Notes: generated by a model not told the origin, from the sequence alone. Positions 25,129 through 35,051 are shown, counted from the stretch's first letter. The stretch is 59,156 nucleotides of DNA from Propionibacteriaceae bacterium (GCA_031271975.1 JAISUR010000026.1:1-59156), one strand, 5' to 3'. Numbers and translations: made by a program.

Positions 25129-26526
25129 GTGCAGCATTTCCGAATACCAAGCGTCTTGCTGAGAGCCGTGTTCATCCTGGGTGTGAGTGTGTCTTTGGTG
25201 CTCTCGTCAGTCGGTCCCGCGTCAGCGTTGACGTACAGCTCAAGCGGCGGAAAGCTCATCGTTCCCACGGCTGACACCTGCCCCACGGTCACCGACGCCC
25301 CGCGGGCGGTCGAGGTGTGGCTGAACACGACAGATTCCGAGACCCGCGGCTGGTGGGATCCGAAGAACAACGATCCTTGGGACTTCTCCATCAAGATGGG
25401 CCAGTTGGTCTGCGGCGCCGCGCCGAACGCCTCCATCCGGGTCGGGATGTACTTCGTGCGTTCCATCGGCACCGCGACGCGCAAAGAGTCTGATCCGGAC
25501 GCCATCTTTGACGCGCTCGTCTATCTGCACACGAAGAAGAACGCCAACGTCGAGATGGTCTTGGAGAACTTCCAGCACACCGGCGTGGACCGGGAGCGGA
25601 TCATGACGAAGTGGTCGCAGATCGGAACGGTGCGCTTCTGCCGCAACGGCTGCCTGAACTACAACAAGGAGAGCGTCTACTACGCGATTGAGCACGAGAA
25701 GTACATCACGATCTCCGACACCAACTATCCCGGCGAGACCTCCGGCGTGCACCCGATGCTGATCTCCTCCTCGGGCAACCTGGCCCGCAGCCAGATCCGC
25801 AACTACTGGCAGGAGGCCGTCGCGGTCTACGACGACAAAGAACTCAACCGCCAGTTCGTTTTGCGGCACGACGCGCTGTGGTCCTGCGGGGCAACCTCCA
25901 GCCCCAAGGCCGAGGGTTGCAAGACGAAGACGACGGCCATCGCCGCCGCCGCGCTGAAGAGCGAGCACAAGATCTGGTACGACCCGATCCAGCGCCACGC
26001 CACCGACTCCGGACGCGGCACATTCGTCTCGTTCTCCCCGCAGAAATACTCCGTGACCAACTTCTACATCACCGAGTTCAACCGCACGGACTGCACGGTG
26101 GACAAGCGGGTGCGCGTGGCCATGTTCAAACTCACCGGCACGCGCGCGCTCGACATGGCCAAAGCCCTGTCCGCGCTGGTGAAACGCGGCTGCCAAGTCG
26201 AAGTGCTGCTGTCCTCGGACGGCGGCTCGCACGTGGTGGACAAGGCGGCGTTGAAGATCTTGAAAGCCGCCAAGATCACGACGCGCTGCTCGATGATCGC
26301 GATGCACACCAAGCTCGTCATGATCGGCCCGATGGTCGGTGACGACGGCATCGTGATGGCCGGCTCGGTCAACATGTCGCTGGCCGCCATGCGCCGCAAC
26401 GACGAGCATGTGCTCACCTTCGACACCCGAAGAGCCGACGGCGCCTATAAAGAAGACCTGCGCCGGGCGTATGCGCAATACGCCGCGGGCTTCGACGAGT
26501 TGAACAGGAACAACGAAGCATGCTGA
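25129..26526 (+). CDS. Secreted phospholipase D-like (HKD) protein
   Basis: A 465-residue secreted protein. The GTG start has a GGAGG site six bases upstream. A signal peptide (about 1-34, ending GPASA) precedes two PLD-like half-domains: YAIEHEKYITISD with MLISSSGNLARSQ in the first, and IAMHTKLVMIG with IVMAGSVNMSLAAMRRNDE in the second. Both keep the His-x-Lys pair; the downstream Asp of the classic HxKxxxxD is not at standard spacing, so activity as a phospholipase, nuclease or phosphotransferase is uncertain. Several paired cysteines suit an extracellular setting. The stop overlaps the next gene's start by seven bases, so the two are translationally coupled. Confidence 0.8.
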   Translation: MQHFRIPSVLLRAVFILGVSVSLVLSSVGPASALTYSSSGGKLIVPTADTCPTVTDAPRAVEVWLNTTDSETRGWWDPKNNDPWDFSIKMGQLVCGAAPNASIRVGMYFVRSIGTATRKESDPDAIFDALVYLHTKKNANVEMVLENFQHTGVDRERIMTKWSQIGTVRFCRNGCLNYNKESVYYAIEHEKYITISDTNYPGETSGVHPMLISSSGNLARSQIRNYWQEAVAVYDDKELNRQFVLRHDALWSCGATSSPKAEGCKTKTTAIAAAALKSEHKIWYDPIQRHATDSGRGTFVSFSPQKYSVTNFYITEFNRTDCTVDKRVRVAMFKLTGTRALDMAKALSALVKRGCQVEVLLSSDGGSHVVDKAALKILKAAKITTRCSMIAMHTKLVMIGPMVGDDGIVMAGSVNMSLAAMRRNDEHVLTFDTRRADGAYKEDLRRAYAQYAAGFDELNRNNEAC

Positions 26527-28103
26527 AGAAGATCATTCGCCGCGCGGCGAAGTTCGCCGCAGCGCTCGGTATTTCCACCACGCTTGTCGCCGCCCTGTTA
26601 GTGGCCACGGCCAGCCCAGCCTCCGCGCTGAGCGCGCCCACCATCAGCACGCTCAAGGCTGAGGGCGCCTTCTCGGCGTCGATTACATGGACCGCCGTGC
26701 CAGGAGCCACCGCCTACCAGTGGCAGTCGTCCACCAGCACCAAGTTCACCTCCCCGCTGTCCGGCATCGTCACCACAAACGGCGTGCCCTACATCAAAGA
26801 CTTGACCGTCGCCAAGGTGAACTACTTCCGGGTGCGCACCTGGGACGCCGTGGGCAATGTCGCGACGAGCGACTGGAGCCCGGTCAAGTCGGTGAAGCCG
26901 GTGTACACCTGGCAGAAGGCCGGCAAGGTCTCGCTGGTTACGCAAAACTCCACGCGTTTGGAAGTCGCCTGGACGCACATCACCGGGGCGCCGTCCTACA
27001 TCGTCCGGGCCAAAGCCACCGGCAAACCGACCGTCTACGCCGGCGTCGAGTCCGGCAGCCAGGTGGTGTTGAACGGCTTGGTGCGCAACACGACCTATTC
27101 GATCCAGGTCTGCATCGCGGACAAACCCAAGCCTGAAGCCGACCTGCCCATCCGCAATGTCGGCGCTTACAGCACCGCTGTCAAGATCAAGACGCTGAAC
27201 AATACGCTGAACGGCCCGATGAACTTGGTGGCCTCCAACGCCACCAACACCACCGTGGATCTGGAGTTCGACGCGCCGGACGGGGTCAACGCGGCCACTG
27301 ACATCTACCAGATCGTCTACGCCTACGACACGTCGATCAAGAAGTCCAAGAAGACGTTCTACACCGCCGACGTGGTGGGCTCCGGCACGCAGGCGCACCC
27401 CAAGTTCACCGTGACCGGCATGCCGGAAAACCGCAACCTCTACGCGAAGGTGCAGGTGATCGACAAGGCCACCAAGAAGGTGCGCAGCGACCTGACCGAC
27501 TATGTGCTGCTGAAGACGCTCATGCCCTATGGCACGATTTCCGGCAAAGTCACCGGGTATCCCTCCGGGAAGTACAAGGACGTCCTGATCGAGGCCTATC
27601 GCACCACGACCGACAACCAGGTCGGAGTGCTCTCGGCCACGGCCGACTTGGCGTCCGACGGCAAGTACACGCTGAATGTGGCGGCCAACGCCCAGTACCG
27701 CGTCGTGGCGCAGTACATCGGCCAGGACAACTACAAGTCCACCTGGAACAACAACGTGGCCCGGTACGAGGACGCGCCGGTTTATCCCAACGGTCACAAG
27801 CTGGTCATGGGCGAGACTGTCGCCAACATCAACATCGCCCTGGCGCAAGGCATCAAGATCACCGGCGTCGTGACGAACAGCTCCGGATCCGGCCTGCAGG
27901 ACGTCGACGTGAGCGCCATGTCCGGCAACGAGATGATCGCGCGCACCCGCACTGCGGCTGGCGGCGGCTACACGTTGGATGGCTTGACGCCTGGCTTGGC
28001 CTACAAGCTGCACTTCCACTACCTGGGCGGCGGCAAGTCGGACAAGAACTACACCGTCACTCCGACGGGGAACTTGACGTACACGACAGTCAAACTGAGC
28101 TGA
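26520..28103 (+). CDS. Secreted FN3 and carboxypeptidase-regulatory-like domain protein
   Basis: A 527-residue secreted protein. After a signal peptide (1-36, ending ASPASA) come three FN3-like domains (about 38-125, 128-215, 220-330) with typical patterns (ITWTAVPGATAYQWQ, VNYFRVRTWDAVGN). The C-terminal part (about 338-527) has two Cna-B/carboxypeptidase-regulatory-like beta domains (GTISGKVTGYPSGKYKDVLI; ITGVVTNSSGSGLQDVDVSA). No enzyme motif and no sorting signal are seen. The overlap with the PLD-like gene suggests it is a partner, perhaps for binding or localisation (inference). Confidence 0.78.
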   Translation: MLKKIIRRAAKFAAALGISTTLVAALLVATASPASALSAPTISTLKAEGAFSASITWTAVPGATAYQWQSSTSTKFTSPLSGIVTTNGVPYIKDLTVAKVNYFRVRTWDAVGNVATSDWSPVKSVKPVYTWQKAGKVSLVTQNSTRLEVAWTHITGAPSYIVRAKATGKPTVYAGVESGSQVVLNGLVRNTTYSIQVCIADKPKPEADLPIRNVGAYSTAVKIKTLNNTLNGPMNLVASNATNTTVDLEFDAPDGVNAATDIYQIVYAYDTSIKKSKKTFYTADVVGSGTQAHPKFTVTGMPENRNLYAKVQVIDKATKKVRSDLTDYVLLKTLMPYGTISGKVTGYPSGKYKDVLIEAYRTTTDNQVGVLSATADLASDGKYTLNVAANAQYRVVAQYIGQDNYKSTWNNNVARYEDAPVYPNGHKLVMGETVANINIALAQGIKITGVVTNSSGSGLQDVDVSAMSGNEMIARTRTAAGGGYTLDGLTPGLAYKLHFHYLGGGKSDKNYTVTPTGNLTYTTVKLS

Positions 28104-28114
28104 CGGCCCGTGGC

Positions 28115-28873
28115 TCAGGAAACCGAGCCGGTGTAGGCGTTGACGACCTCTTGCGGGTCGCCGTCCATCATCAGCTTGCCCTTTTCGATCCAGATCACCC
28201 GCGTACAGGTGTCCAGGATCGTCTGCATGGAGTGTGACACCAGGAAGACCGTGCCAGCGGCGTCCTTGATGGCGCGGATGCGCTCCTCGGACTTCTTGCG
28301 GAAGCGGCGGTCGCCGACGTTCAGTGCTTCGTCCACGATCAGGATGTCGTGCTGCTTGAGTGTCGCGATGGCGAACTTCAACCGGGCCGACATGCCGGAC
28401 GAGTACGTGTTCATCGGCAGGTCGATGAAGTCTTTGAGGTCGGTGAAGTCGATGATCTCTTCCGTGCGGGCCTCCACCTCGGGCCGGGTCAAGCCCAGCG
28501 CCAAGCCGCCCAGCACAATGTTGCGCTCGCCGGACATGGTCGGCAACAGCGCGGCGCGCACTCCGAGCATGTTGGGCCGCGAGCGCGCGTACACCGCCCC
28601 CGAGGCTGGACTCAACAGGCCGGTGATGGCGCGCATCAACGTGGATTTCCCGGAGCCGTTGGAGCCGATAACGCCGATGGACTCGTTCTCGTAGGCGACG
28701 AAGCTGACGCCTTTCAAAGCGTGTACCGTGCGCGTCTTCACCGTGTTGCGCTTGACGAGTTTGCGGCCCACGCGGGCCAGCCGCCCAGAACTGTGCACGC
28801 GGTATTTCACGTGCAGGTCGTCGACGATGACGACGGGATTGCGGTCCGGATCGATGTGCAACTCAGCGGCCAT
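28115..28873 (-). CDS. Teichoic acid / polysaccharide ABC exporter, ATP-binding protein (TagH-like)
   Basis: ATPase of a wall-glycopolymer export system, 252 residues. Walker A is IGSNGSGKSTL, the signature is YSSGMSARLKFAIA, Walker B is ILIVDEALNVGD, and the switch His is in LVSHSMQ. The N-terminal block YRVHSSGRLARVGRKLV and the ALKGVSF start are typical of TagH/RfbE-type exporters. It overlaps the permease gene by 11 bases. The C-terminal carbohydrate-binding domain of some O-antigen exporters is absent. Confidence 0.92.
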   Translation of the reverse strand: MAAELHIDPDRNPVVIVDDLHVKYRVHSSGRLARVGRKLVKRNTVKTRTVHALKGVSFVAYENESIGVIGSNGSGKSTLMRAITGLLSPASGAVYARSRPNMLGVRAALLPTMSGERNIVLGGLALGLTRPEVEARTEEIIDFTDLKDFIDLPMNTYSSGMSARLKFAIATLKQHDILIVDEALNVGDRRFRKKSEERIRAIKDAAGTVFLVSHSMQTILDTCTRVIWIEKGKLMMDGDPQEVVNAYTGSVS

Positions 28874-29717
28874 AGCGTTCCTCCGCGCTCCAGAAGAACC
28901 GCAGGCCCACGATGAAAAACACCAGCGCGAAACCGCTGAAATACAGCCAGTACAGCGGATCGACCTCGATGCCCATCAGCGCTGAGCGGGCCAACTGCAC
29001 CATCTGATAGATCGGGTGGAAATCGTAGATCGTCACGATCCACGGCCAGCGGTCGAAGATGCGCCCGACGTCGAAAAGCACCCCAGAAGTGAAGAACAAG
29101 ATGCGGGTGACCAGCGGGATGATCTCCGTCATGTCCTGCAAGTGCACCGTGATCCGGGCCGCGATCAGGGCCACGCCGGCGTTGAACAGTGTGGACAAGA
29201 TGATCACCGGCACGATCAGCAGCCATTCCACCGACGGCCAGTGCCCCATGACGGGCAGGATCACCACCAGCATCCCCCACGACGGCAGCGCCGAAAGCAA
29301 CTCCTCCAGCACGATCGCCACCGGCAGCGTCACGCGCGGGAACGCCAAGGACTGCACCAGGTTGCGTTGGTTGATGATCGAGCGGGCGCCGCGGTTGAAA
29401 CAACCTCGGAAAAACTGGAAGAAGAACACGCCGATGACGACGCGGGCCGGGTAATCCGGCGGGCGGGCGTCACCTTGCAGCACGCCGAAGATCAGGCCGT
29501 AGACGATGGCGTTGAAAACTGGCTGCAGCACCAGCCAGGCCATGCCGAGCCGGTTCTCCGTGAACGTGGAGACCAGCCGGAACTTCGCCATGTTCCAAAT
29601 GAACTCACGGCGGGCCCACGTTTGCGCGAGGTAGCGGAAGAACGGTGGGCGGCCGCCCACACGGTGCAGACCAAGCGCTTTGGCTTGGGCCGCAATGCTC
29701 GAATCCTCGCTAGACAT
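28863..29717 (-). CDS. Teichoic acid / polysaccharide ABC exporter, permease (TagG-like)
   Basis: Integral membrane protein of 284 residues with six predicted helices and the ABC-2 exporter pattern: AWLVLQPVFNAIVYGLIFGV, VVIGVFFFQFF, ILFFTSGVLFDVGRIF, and a final IEVDPLYWLYFSGFALVFFIVGLRFF. It forms the channel for undecaprenyl-linked polymer with the overlapping TagH-like ATPase, the export step for the polymer made by the upstream gene cluster. TAGACT on the minus strand (29726-29731), eight bases before the ATG and overlapping the pgi stop codon, could be its own -10. Confidence 0.9.
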   Translation of the reverse strand: MSSEDSSIAAQAKALGLHRVGGRPPFFRYLAQTWARREFIWNMAKFRLVSTFTENRLGMAWLVLQPVFNAIVYGLIFGVLQGDARPPDYPARVVIGVFFFQFFRGCFNRGARSIINQRNLVQSLAFPRVTLPVAIVLEELLSALPSWGMLVVILPVMGHWPSVEWLLIVPVIILSTLFNAGVALIAARITVHLQDMTEIIPLVTRILFFTSGVLFDVGRIFDRWPWIVTIYDFHPIYQMVQLARSALMGIEVDPLYWLYFSGFALVFFIVGLRFFWSAEERYGR

Positions 29718-29728
29718 CGCGTAGCAGT

Positions 29729-31375
29729 CTAGCCCCGGTTCTCCAGGTAATACCGAACTAACGCTTGTGTGGAGGCATCTTGGGCCGCCAACGCGGCCGC
29801 GTCACCGCCCACCGCGGGCGCGATCTGCAGGGCCAACTGCTTGCCGAGCTCCACCCCCCACTGGTCGAAGGAATCGATGCCCCACACCACGCCCTGGGTG
29901 AAGGTGATGTGTTCGTAGAGCGCGATCAACTGGCCGACCACGCCCGGGGTCAGCGCCGGCGCCATTATCGACGTGGTGGGCCGGTTGCCCTGGAAGACGC
30001 GGGCCGAGACGATCGCCTCCGGCGTACCCTCGGCGCGGACTTGGTCTGCTGTCTTGCCGAACGCCAACGCCTTGGTCTGCGCGAAGAAGTTGGACAAGAA
30101 CAGCTCGTGCACGTCCACTTCGCCGTCTTTGAGCGGATGGGCCGGGGTGGCGACGGCGATGAAGTCGGCCGGTATGAGCTGCGTGCCTTGGTGGATGAGC
30201 TGGTAGAAGGCGTGCTGGCCGTTCGTGCCCGGCTCACCCCAGAACACCTCGCCGGTGGCGGACGTTACCGGCGTGCCGTCGGCGCGGACGCCTTTGCCGT
30301 TCGACTCCATGGTGAGCTGCTGCAGGTAGGCGGCGAAGCGGTGCAGGCTCTGCGCGTAAGGCAGGATGGCGTGCGAGGTGGCGCCCAGGAAGTTGACATA
30401 CCAGATGTTCAGCAAGCCCAGCAGCGCGGGCACGTTTTCGGCTAGCGGGGCGGCGGCGAAGTGCGTGTCGATGGCGTGGAAACCGCCCAGGAATTCCGCG
30501 AAGCGTTCCGGGCCGATCGCTATGGCCAAGATCGTGCCCACAGCCGAATCCACCGAGTAGCGGCCACCCACCCAATCCCAGAATCCGAAAGCGTTGGCCG
30601 GGTCGATGCCAAACGCGGCCACCTTGTCCAAGGCGGTGGACACCGCGACGAAGTGCTTCGAGATGGCGCCGTCGGCCGGGATGCCCTTGGCAGCCAGCGA
30701 GTTGAGCAGCCAGTCGCGGCACAGCCGGGCATTCGTCAGTGTCTCCAACGTGGTGAACGTCTTCGAGGCGATGATGAACAAAGTGGTCTCCGGATCCAGG
30801 CCGGCCGTCTTCTGGGCGGCGTCGGTGGGATCGATATTGGAAATGAAGCGGCAGGACAACCCCGGTTGGACGTAGGGCTGCAACGCCTCATAGACCATCA
30901 CCGGGCCCAAGTCCGAGCCGCCGATGCCGATGTTGACCACCGTCTCGATGCGCTTGCCGGTGACGCCTTGCCACTGGCCCGAACGCACCTGCTCCGCGAA
31001 GGCGTAGACCCGCCGCAAGACTTGGTACACCTCGGCGGTGACATCCACGCCCTCCACCACCAGCGAATCGCCTTCGGGACGGCGCAGCGCGGTGTGCAGC
31101 ACCGAGCGGTTCTCCGTGGTGTTGATCCGCTCGCCGGAGTACATCGCGTCCCGGCGCTCAGCCAAGCCGACCTGCTCGCCCAGCTCGACCAGCGCCGCCA
31201 GCACCTCGTCGGTGAGCAAGTTCTTCGACAGGTCGACATACAGGTCGCCAGCGCGGCGCGTGAACCGCTCCGCCCGGCCCGGATCGGCGGCGAACCAGCC
31301 CGGCAAATCAGGGGAAAAAGTGGCGGCGAGGGCGGCGAGTTTGCCCCAAGCTGGCGTTGTGGTGGCATCGATCAT
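29729..31375 (-). CDS. pgi: Glucose-6-phosphate isomerase
   Basis: Interconverts glucose-6-phosphate and fructose-6-phosphate. 548 residues, full length. Signatures include [41 protein letters not shown], and LTMESNGKG with the catalytic Glu, plus [16 protein letters not shown] near the C-terminus. Its ATG has no Shine-Dalgarno and sits six bases after a TAGGCT box, suggesting leaderless transcription from a bidirectional promoter. Confidence 0.97.
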   Translation of the reverse strand: MIDATTTPAWGKLAALAATFSPDLPGWFAADPGRAERFTRRAGDLYVDLSKNLLTDEVLAALVELGEQVGLAERRDAMYSGERINTTENRSVLHTALRRPEGDSLVVEGVDVTAEVYQVLRRVYAFAEQVRSGQWQGVTGKRIETVVNIGIGGSDLGPVMVYEALQPYVQPGLSCRFISNIDPTDAAQKTAGLDPETTLFIIASKTFTTLETLTNARLCRDWLLNSLAAKGIPADGAISKHFVAVSTALDKVAAFGIDPANAFGFWDWVGGRYSVDSAVGTILAIAIGPERFAEFLGGFHAIDTHFAAAPLAENVPALLGLLNIWYVNFLGATSHAILPYAQSLHRFAAYLQQLTMESNGKGVRADGTPVTSATGEVFWGEPGTNGQHAFYQLIHQGTQLIPADFIAVATPAHPLKDGEVDVHELFLSNFFAQTKALAFGKTADQVRAEGTPEAIVSARVFQGNRPTTSIMAPALTPGVVGQLIALYEHITFTQGVVWGIDSFDQWGVELGKQLALQIAPAVGGDAAALAAQDASTQALVRYYLENRG

Positions 31376-31392
31376 GGCAGTAGCCTACCGAC
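31376..31392. promoter_or_regulatory. Bidirectional leaderless promoter with overlapping -10 boxes
   Basis: Plus strand: TAGCCT (31381-31386), six bases, then GTG (31393). Minus strand: TAGGCT (31387-31382), six bases, then the pgi ATG (31375). The two -10 boxes overlap by five bases. The plus-strand unit also has TTGTGG 18 bases upstream as a partial -35. Neither gene has a Shine-Dalgarno. Confidence 0.6.
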
Positions 31393-31971
31393 GTGGGCAG
31401 AGGTTTGGGCCGGGTTCGGACGTGGCTGAAAGTAGCTGTGCCCATCGCCGTGCTCGCCGGCGGGGCGGCCGCGATCTGGCTGGCGGGCGGATTCGAGCTG
31501 CGCGACACCCAGACGATCCGTATGCAGGTCGGCGACATCATCGACGTGGGCCCGATGACCTTCCAACCGCTGCGGGCGCTCGGGAGCAACAGCTACGACG
31601 ACACGACCCGGGTCATCATCGAGGGCTACTGCCACAACACCACCGACTCCACAGTCCGTTTCCTAGACCAAAACGGCGCGTTCGCCATGGTGAACACCCA
31701 GACGCTCTACGCCACCGAGGGCAGCATCTTGCTGCACTTGGGTTGGGGCGAGGATGCCTTCTCCGAGGAGATCAACCCAACGGACTTCCCGGTGCCCTGC
31801 CAGCTCTCGTCCTACACCAAGGAGGATTTGCGCGGACACACGGAGATCGGTCTGGCGATCTGGCCGATGCAGCCCAGCACCAGCAAATACTCCAGCATCA
31901 AGTCCGTCGGCTACTCCTACAGCGGCGCCGACCCCTTCTCGGTGCGCCTGCCCATGGAAGTGACCGAGTAG
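31393..31971 (+). CDS. Membrane-anchored protein of unknown function
   Basis: A 192-residue protein with a basic N-terminus and one transmembrane helix (VAVPIAVLAGGAAAIWLAGG), followed by a beta-rich extracytoplasmic domain with two cysteines (EGYCHNTT and PVPCQLSS). I do not recognise a family. Its plan (one N-terminal helix plus a small Cys-containing beta domain) resembles the two small proteins at 36794-37824, which may be distant relatives. It is transcribed divergently from pgi. Confidence 0.7.
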   Translation: MGRGLGRVRTWLKVAVPIAVLAGGAAAIWLAGGFELRDTQTIRMQVGDIIDVGPMTFQPLRALGSNSYDDTTRVIIEGYCHNTTDSTVRFLDQNGAFAMVNTQTLYATEGSILLHLGWGEDAFSEEINPTDFPVPCQLSSYTKEDLRGHTEIGLAIWPMQPSTSKYSSIKSVGYSYSGADPFSVRLPMEVTE

Positions 31972-31984
31972 ATATCCCGGACCA

Positions 31985-32305
31985 CCCAACCGAGTCATCC
32001 CGCATCACCCAACCGAGTCATCCCGCATCACCCAACCCTGTCATCCCGGACTCGTTCCGGGATCTCGCACGCAGTGCGGTCCCAGCCCACCAACAACCGG
32101 ACTCCGTCCGAGATGCCGGAACAAGTCCGGCATGACGAAAAGACAACACGCACGCACCACACCAACCCCGTCGCCCCGACCACCCAACCGAGTCATCCCG
32201 GACTCGTTCCGGGATCTCGGACGTAGTCCGTGTGGCCCGTTAGGGGCACTCCTCCAGTGCGGATAGGACTGTGACCCAAGATGCCGGAACAAGTCCGGCA
32301 TGACG
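31985..32305. repeat. Intergenic palindromic repeat cluster
   Basis: Covers nearly all of the 344-base gap between the hypothetical gene and the convergent C1A protease. It begins with two short GTCATCCCGCATCACCCAAC tandem copies, then a unit with the GATCTCGCACGCAGTGCGG arm, an inverted arm (CCGGAACAAGTCCGGCATGA), and a full composite unit at about 32193-32304 that runs in the opposite internal order (CGGACGTAGTCCG first). No gene is seen. Confidence 0.88.
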
Positions 32306-32315
32306 AGAAAAGAAC

Positions 32316-35051
32316 CTAGTTCTTCACTTTCCAGTGCGCGTACAAGGTGAACGGGCCAGTTTGGCTGATCTTGCCGCCCTTGACGGCCTTCACGCCTTTG
32401 ACCGGATCGGTGTACCAGCCCTGGAAGGTGTAGCCGGGCATCGTCAGCTTGGGCAGCGTCGGATACTTCGCCTTGTACTTGAAGCTGATCGGAGCCGGGA
32501 CCGGCGTCGTCACACCCGGCGTGCCGGCGTCATTGTGGTCGAACGTGGTGGCCTGCGTGGCAGCCACATTCACGGTGAACGCCGCCACCACTGAGTTGGC
32601 CGCCGGCCCGTAGGTGACCGACACCGCCTGCGTGCCGGCCGTCTTGAAACTTGTCGGCGAGAACTTCAGCAGCTTGTCAGTCAATGGCACAGTGACCGGC
32701 GGCCCGGACGAGAACACAACCGTCGCCGTGCCTGCCGCCTTGTTGAGCGGAGCACCCAAGACGTAGTCGGCCTGCTGCCCGCTGAAAGTGATGCTGGTCA
32801 CATCGGCCCACTGGGCGTACAGCTTCAGCTTCGTGCCGCTGACCCCCGCGACGCTCGCCACGTTCACCGGCGCGCCCGCCGTGATCGCCACTCCCGAGCC
32901 GTCAGCTTTCGTATTCCAACCTTCGAAGGGGATCTTCGAGTACGTGGCCGTCGGGAGCGATGGCCAAACGCCGTCGAAAGCGGCCTTCACCGACTTCGGC
33001 TTGCCAACCGTCCCCCCTTGGGCGTTGAACGACACCGTGTAGGTGTTGGATTTCCACCGGGCATACAACGTGTATGGCGTGGTGAGGACGTTGATCGTTT
33101 CCTTTGCCTTCACTTTCCGGCCACCGCTGCCCGGCGTGGTGTACCAGCCCTGGAAGGTATAGCCCGCGCGCGTGACCACGGGCAACGCGGGCATCTTCGA
33201 TTTGTAGCTGAAACTCGCCGGCGCAGGTGTGGTGGAGCCGCCCTGCGAGTCGTACACGATCTGGCCGGGGATCACGTCGTAAGTGAACGGGACTTTCGCG
33301 CCCCAAGGCTTGTAGAGCAGGTTGGCGCTCTGGCCTGCTCCCGCCGTCTTGGAACTGAAGTCGGTGACCACCACATCCGGGCTGGAAGTGCTCACCGTGA
33401 TTGTCGAACTCGGCGTGTCCAACGTGCTGATGGTGATGGTCTCGCCGCCCGCCTTCACCGCGGGAGCGCCCGTAACGTAGGTGTCGACCGGATAGCCGGA
33501 AATCACCGCCGTGGTGGCGCTCGCGGGCGTCGCGCTGGTCACCGCAAGCGCCTTCACGTTGAAGTTGCCGGCGACGTTGGCGCACTTGACGTTCTTGCGG
33601 TACCACGCGCAAACGCGGTTCTTGTAGTAGGAGGCCAAGTCAGTCCACGAACTGCCGCCGTTGGTGGAAAAGTAGCTCTGCCCGGAAGAGATCTTGACCT
33701 GTTTGTAGTCGACGCTGTAGGACGCGTACTCGATTCCGGCCCATGCCTCGTTCACCTCGACCACGACGGCGAACTTGGCGCCCTTCGCCAACTGGACCGG
33801 TGTGGGGAACTTGACCGTGGTGTAACCGGCGAAGGGCGCGGTGCCAGAGATTTCCGTGGCTTCACCGTCGATTTTCTGCAATGCCCCACTGCTGGGCTTG
33901 CCCGACTTGGGGCTCACGTAGACGCGCACCGTGTAGTGGACGCCCGGATCGGTGACGCTGAACGAGGCGCCGCGGATGCTGCTGGCGGCGCTCGCGGTGA
34001 ACACGTTGGCCAACTGCAGCGTGAAGCCGCTGCCCAACGACAACCCGTTTTGCATCCCGTAGGGATCGTGCGAATAGACCTTGGAGATGGCGTCACCTGC
34101 CGTGCCCGATTGCAGGTCGTAGATGGCGCCGTCCATGACGGACCGGTCGTAGTACGACAGCCAGAAGTAGCCGCCCAGACCCCAGTCGGCGCCCCACGAG
34201 TTCTTGACCAGGAAAGCCCCGTCGGCGGGGGGCTGGTAGGCGCTCCTGAAGTTGCTGGCGGAGTAATTGTCGTCCCAGCCAACGATCGTGACCGCATGGC
34301 CGTACCAGCCGTACTCGTCCCAATCGGCGGCGTTGTACCAGGCATACGTTGCGGAGTTCAGGTATCGCGAGTTGGCGTTGTAGCCGATCCACACGGCGCC
34401 GTATTCCATGATCGCCCGCTGGATTGTCTGCACGGCTTCAGTGCCATAACGCGGAGAAGGCAGCAGGTACCAGTTGTTCAGGCGGTATTCGGTTGTCGCG
34501 ATCTGCGACGACGACGGCTTGCTCGGATACGGAAAGGCAGTCTCACTGCGGGCTCCGAGGCCGCGGATCCAGGTGGCGGCCGCCATCCAGGCATCCCCGC
34601 CCGAATTCAAGGCCGTGCCCACTTTGCCGAACGACGACCCGTTGTAATTCGCGTACACCAGGTGGCTGGGTGAAATCTGCGTGCCCGCTGGGGCGGCCGA
34701 ATTCCGAGCCAGCGCAGACTCTCCCGAAGCGGCGGCCGCGAAAGCCCAGCAGGAGCCGTAAGGGCTCTGGTTCCTGACCGCGGTGACCCAATCCGGATGG
34801 GCGACACGCAGGTCGTAGCTGGAAGGGATGACGGACAGCGGCGCCATCATCATGCCTGACTGGGTCAGGTAGGCGGATCGGTCGACACCGTTGGTCCGCA
34901 GACCGTGGACGCTCGTCGAACCATCACCACCCAAGTCTGTGATCCGCAGCGTCGCTTCATTGCTGGCTGCCCCGGCGTCGGTAGCCACCGGGCACCCGAT
35001 CATGAGCGCGACCGATATCAAGATGGCCGCCGCCCGCGCGGAACGTCCCAT
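32316..35051 (-). CDS. Secreted papain-family (C1A) cysteine protease with InlB B-type repeats
   Basis: A 911-residue secreted protease. The ATG at 35051 is used, with an AAAGGA site upstream and an immediate signal peptide (AAAILISVALMIGCPVATDA). The catalytic triad is Cys101 (YGSCWAFAAAA), His252 (YGHAVTIVGWDD) and Asn284 (VKNSWGADWG). A lectin-like beta domain follows (about 350-500: FTLQLANVFTASAASSIRGA). The C-terminal half has three Listeria-Bacteroides (InlB B) repeats of the type FSYKSKMPALPVVTRAGYTF / QGWYTTPG / YTLYARWK, alternating with Ig-like segments (GAPVNKAAGTA-type). Such proteases act on surface or host proteins. No LPXTG is visible; the final repeat ends in AHWKVKN. It is a paralogue of the gene at 37860-40559. 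Confidence 0.92.
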   Translation of the reverse strand: MGRSARAAAILISVALMIGCPVATDAGAASNEATLRITDLGGDGSTSVHGLRTNGVDRSAYLTQSGMMMAPLSVIPSSYDLRVAHPDWVTAVRNQSPYGSCWAFAAAASGESALARNSAAPAGTQISPSHLVYANYNGSSFGKVGTALNSGGDAWMAAATWIRGLGARSETAFPYPSKPSSSQIATTEYRLNNWYLLPSPRYGTEAVQTIQRAIMEYGAVWIGYNANSRYLNSATYAWYNAADWDEYGWYGHAVTIVGWDDNYSASNFRSAYQPPADGAFLVKNSWGADWGLGGYFWLSYYDRSVMDGAIYDLQSGTAGDAISKVYSHDPYGMQNGLSLGSGFTLQLANVFTASAASSIRGASFSVTDPGVHYTVRVYVSPKSGKPSSGALQKIDGEATEISGTAPFAGYTTVKFPTPVQLAKGAKFAVVVEVNEAWAGIEYASYSVDYKQVKISSGQSYFSTNGGSSWTDLASYYKNRVCAWYRKNVKCANVAGNFNVKALAVTSATPASATTAVISGYPVDTYVTGAPAVKAGGETITISTLDTPSSTITVSTSSPDVVVTDFSSKTAGAGQSANLLYKPWGAKVPFTYDVIPGQIVYDSQGGSTTPAPASFSYKSKMPALPVVTRAGYTFQGWYTTPGSGGRKVKAKETINVLTTPYTLYARWKSNTYTVSFNAQGGTVGKPKSVKAAFDGVWPSLPTATYSKIPFEGWNTKADGSGVAITAGAPVNVASVAGVSGTKLKLYAQWADVTSITFSGQQADYVLGAPLNKAAGTATVVFSSGPPVTVPLTDKLLKFSPTSFKTAGTQAVSVTYGPAANSVVAAFTVNVAATQATTFDHNDAGTPGVTTPVPAPISFKYKAKYPTLPKLTMPGYTFQGWYTDPVKGVKAVKGGKISQTGPFTLYAHWKVKN

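Noticed and set aside
24324-25505. Long N-terminal extension of the CopC-like protein (start at 25505)
   Set aside because: It would overlap the divergent PLD-like gene and place the signal peptide at residue 160; the GTG at 25028 has a good ribosome-binding site and starts the signal peptide.
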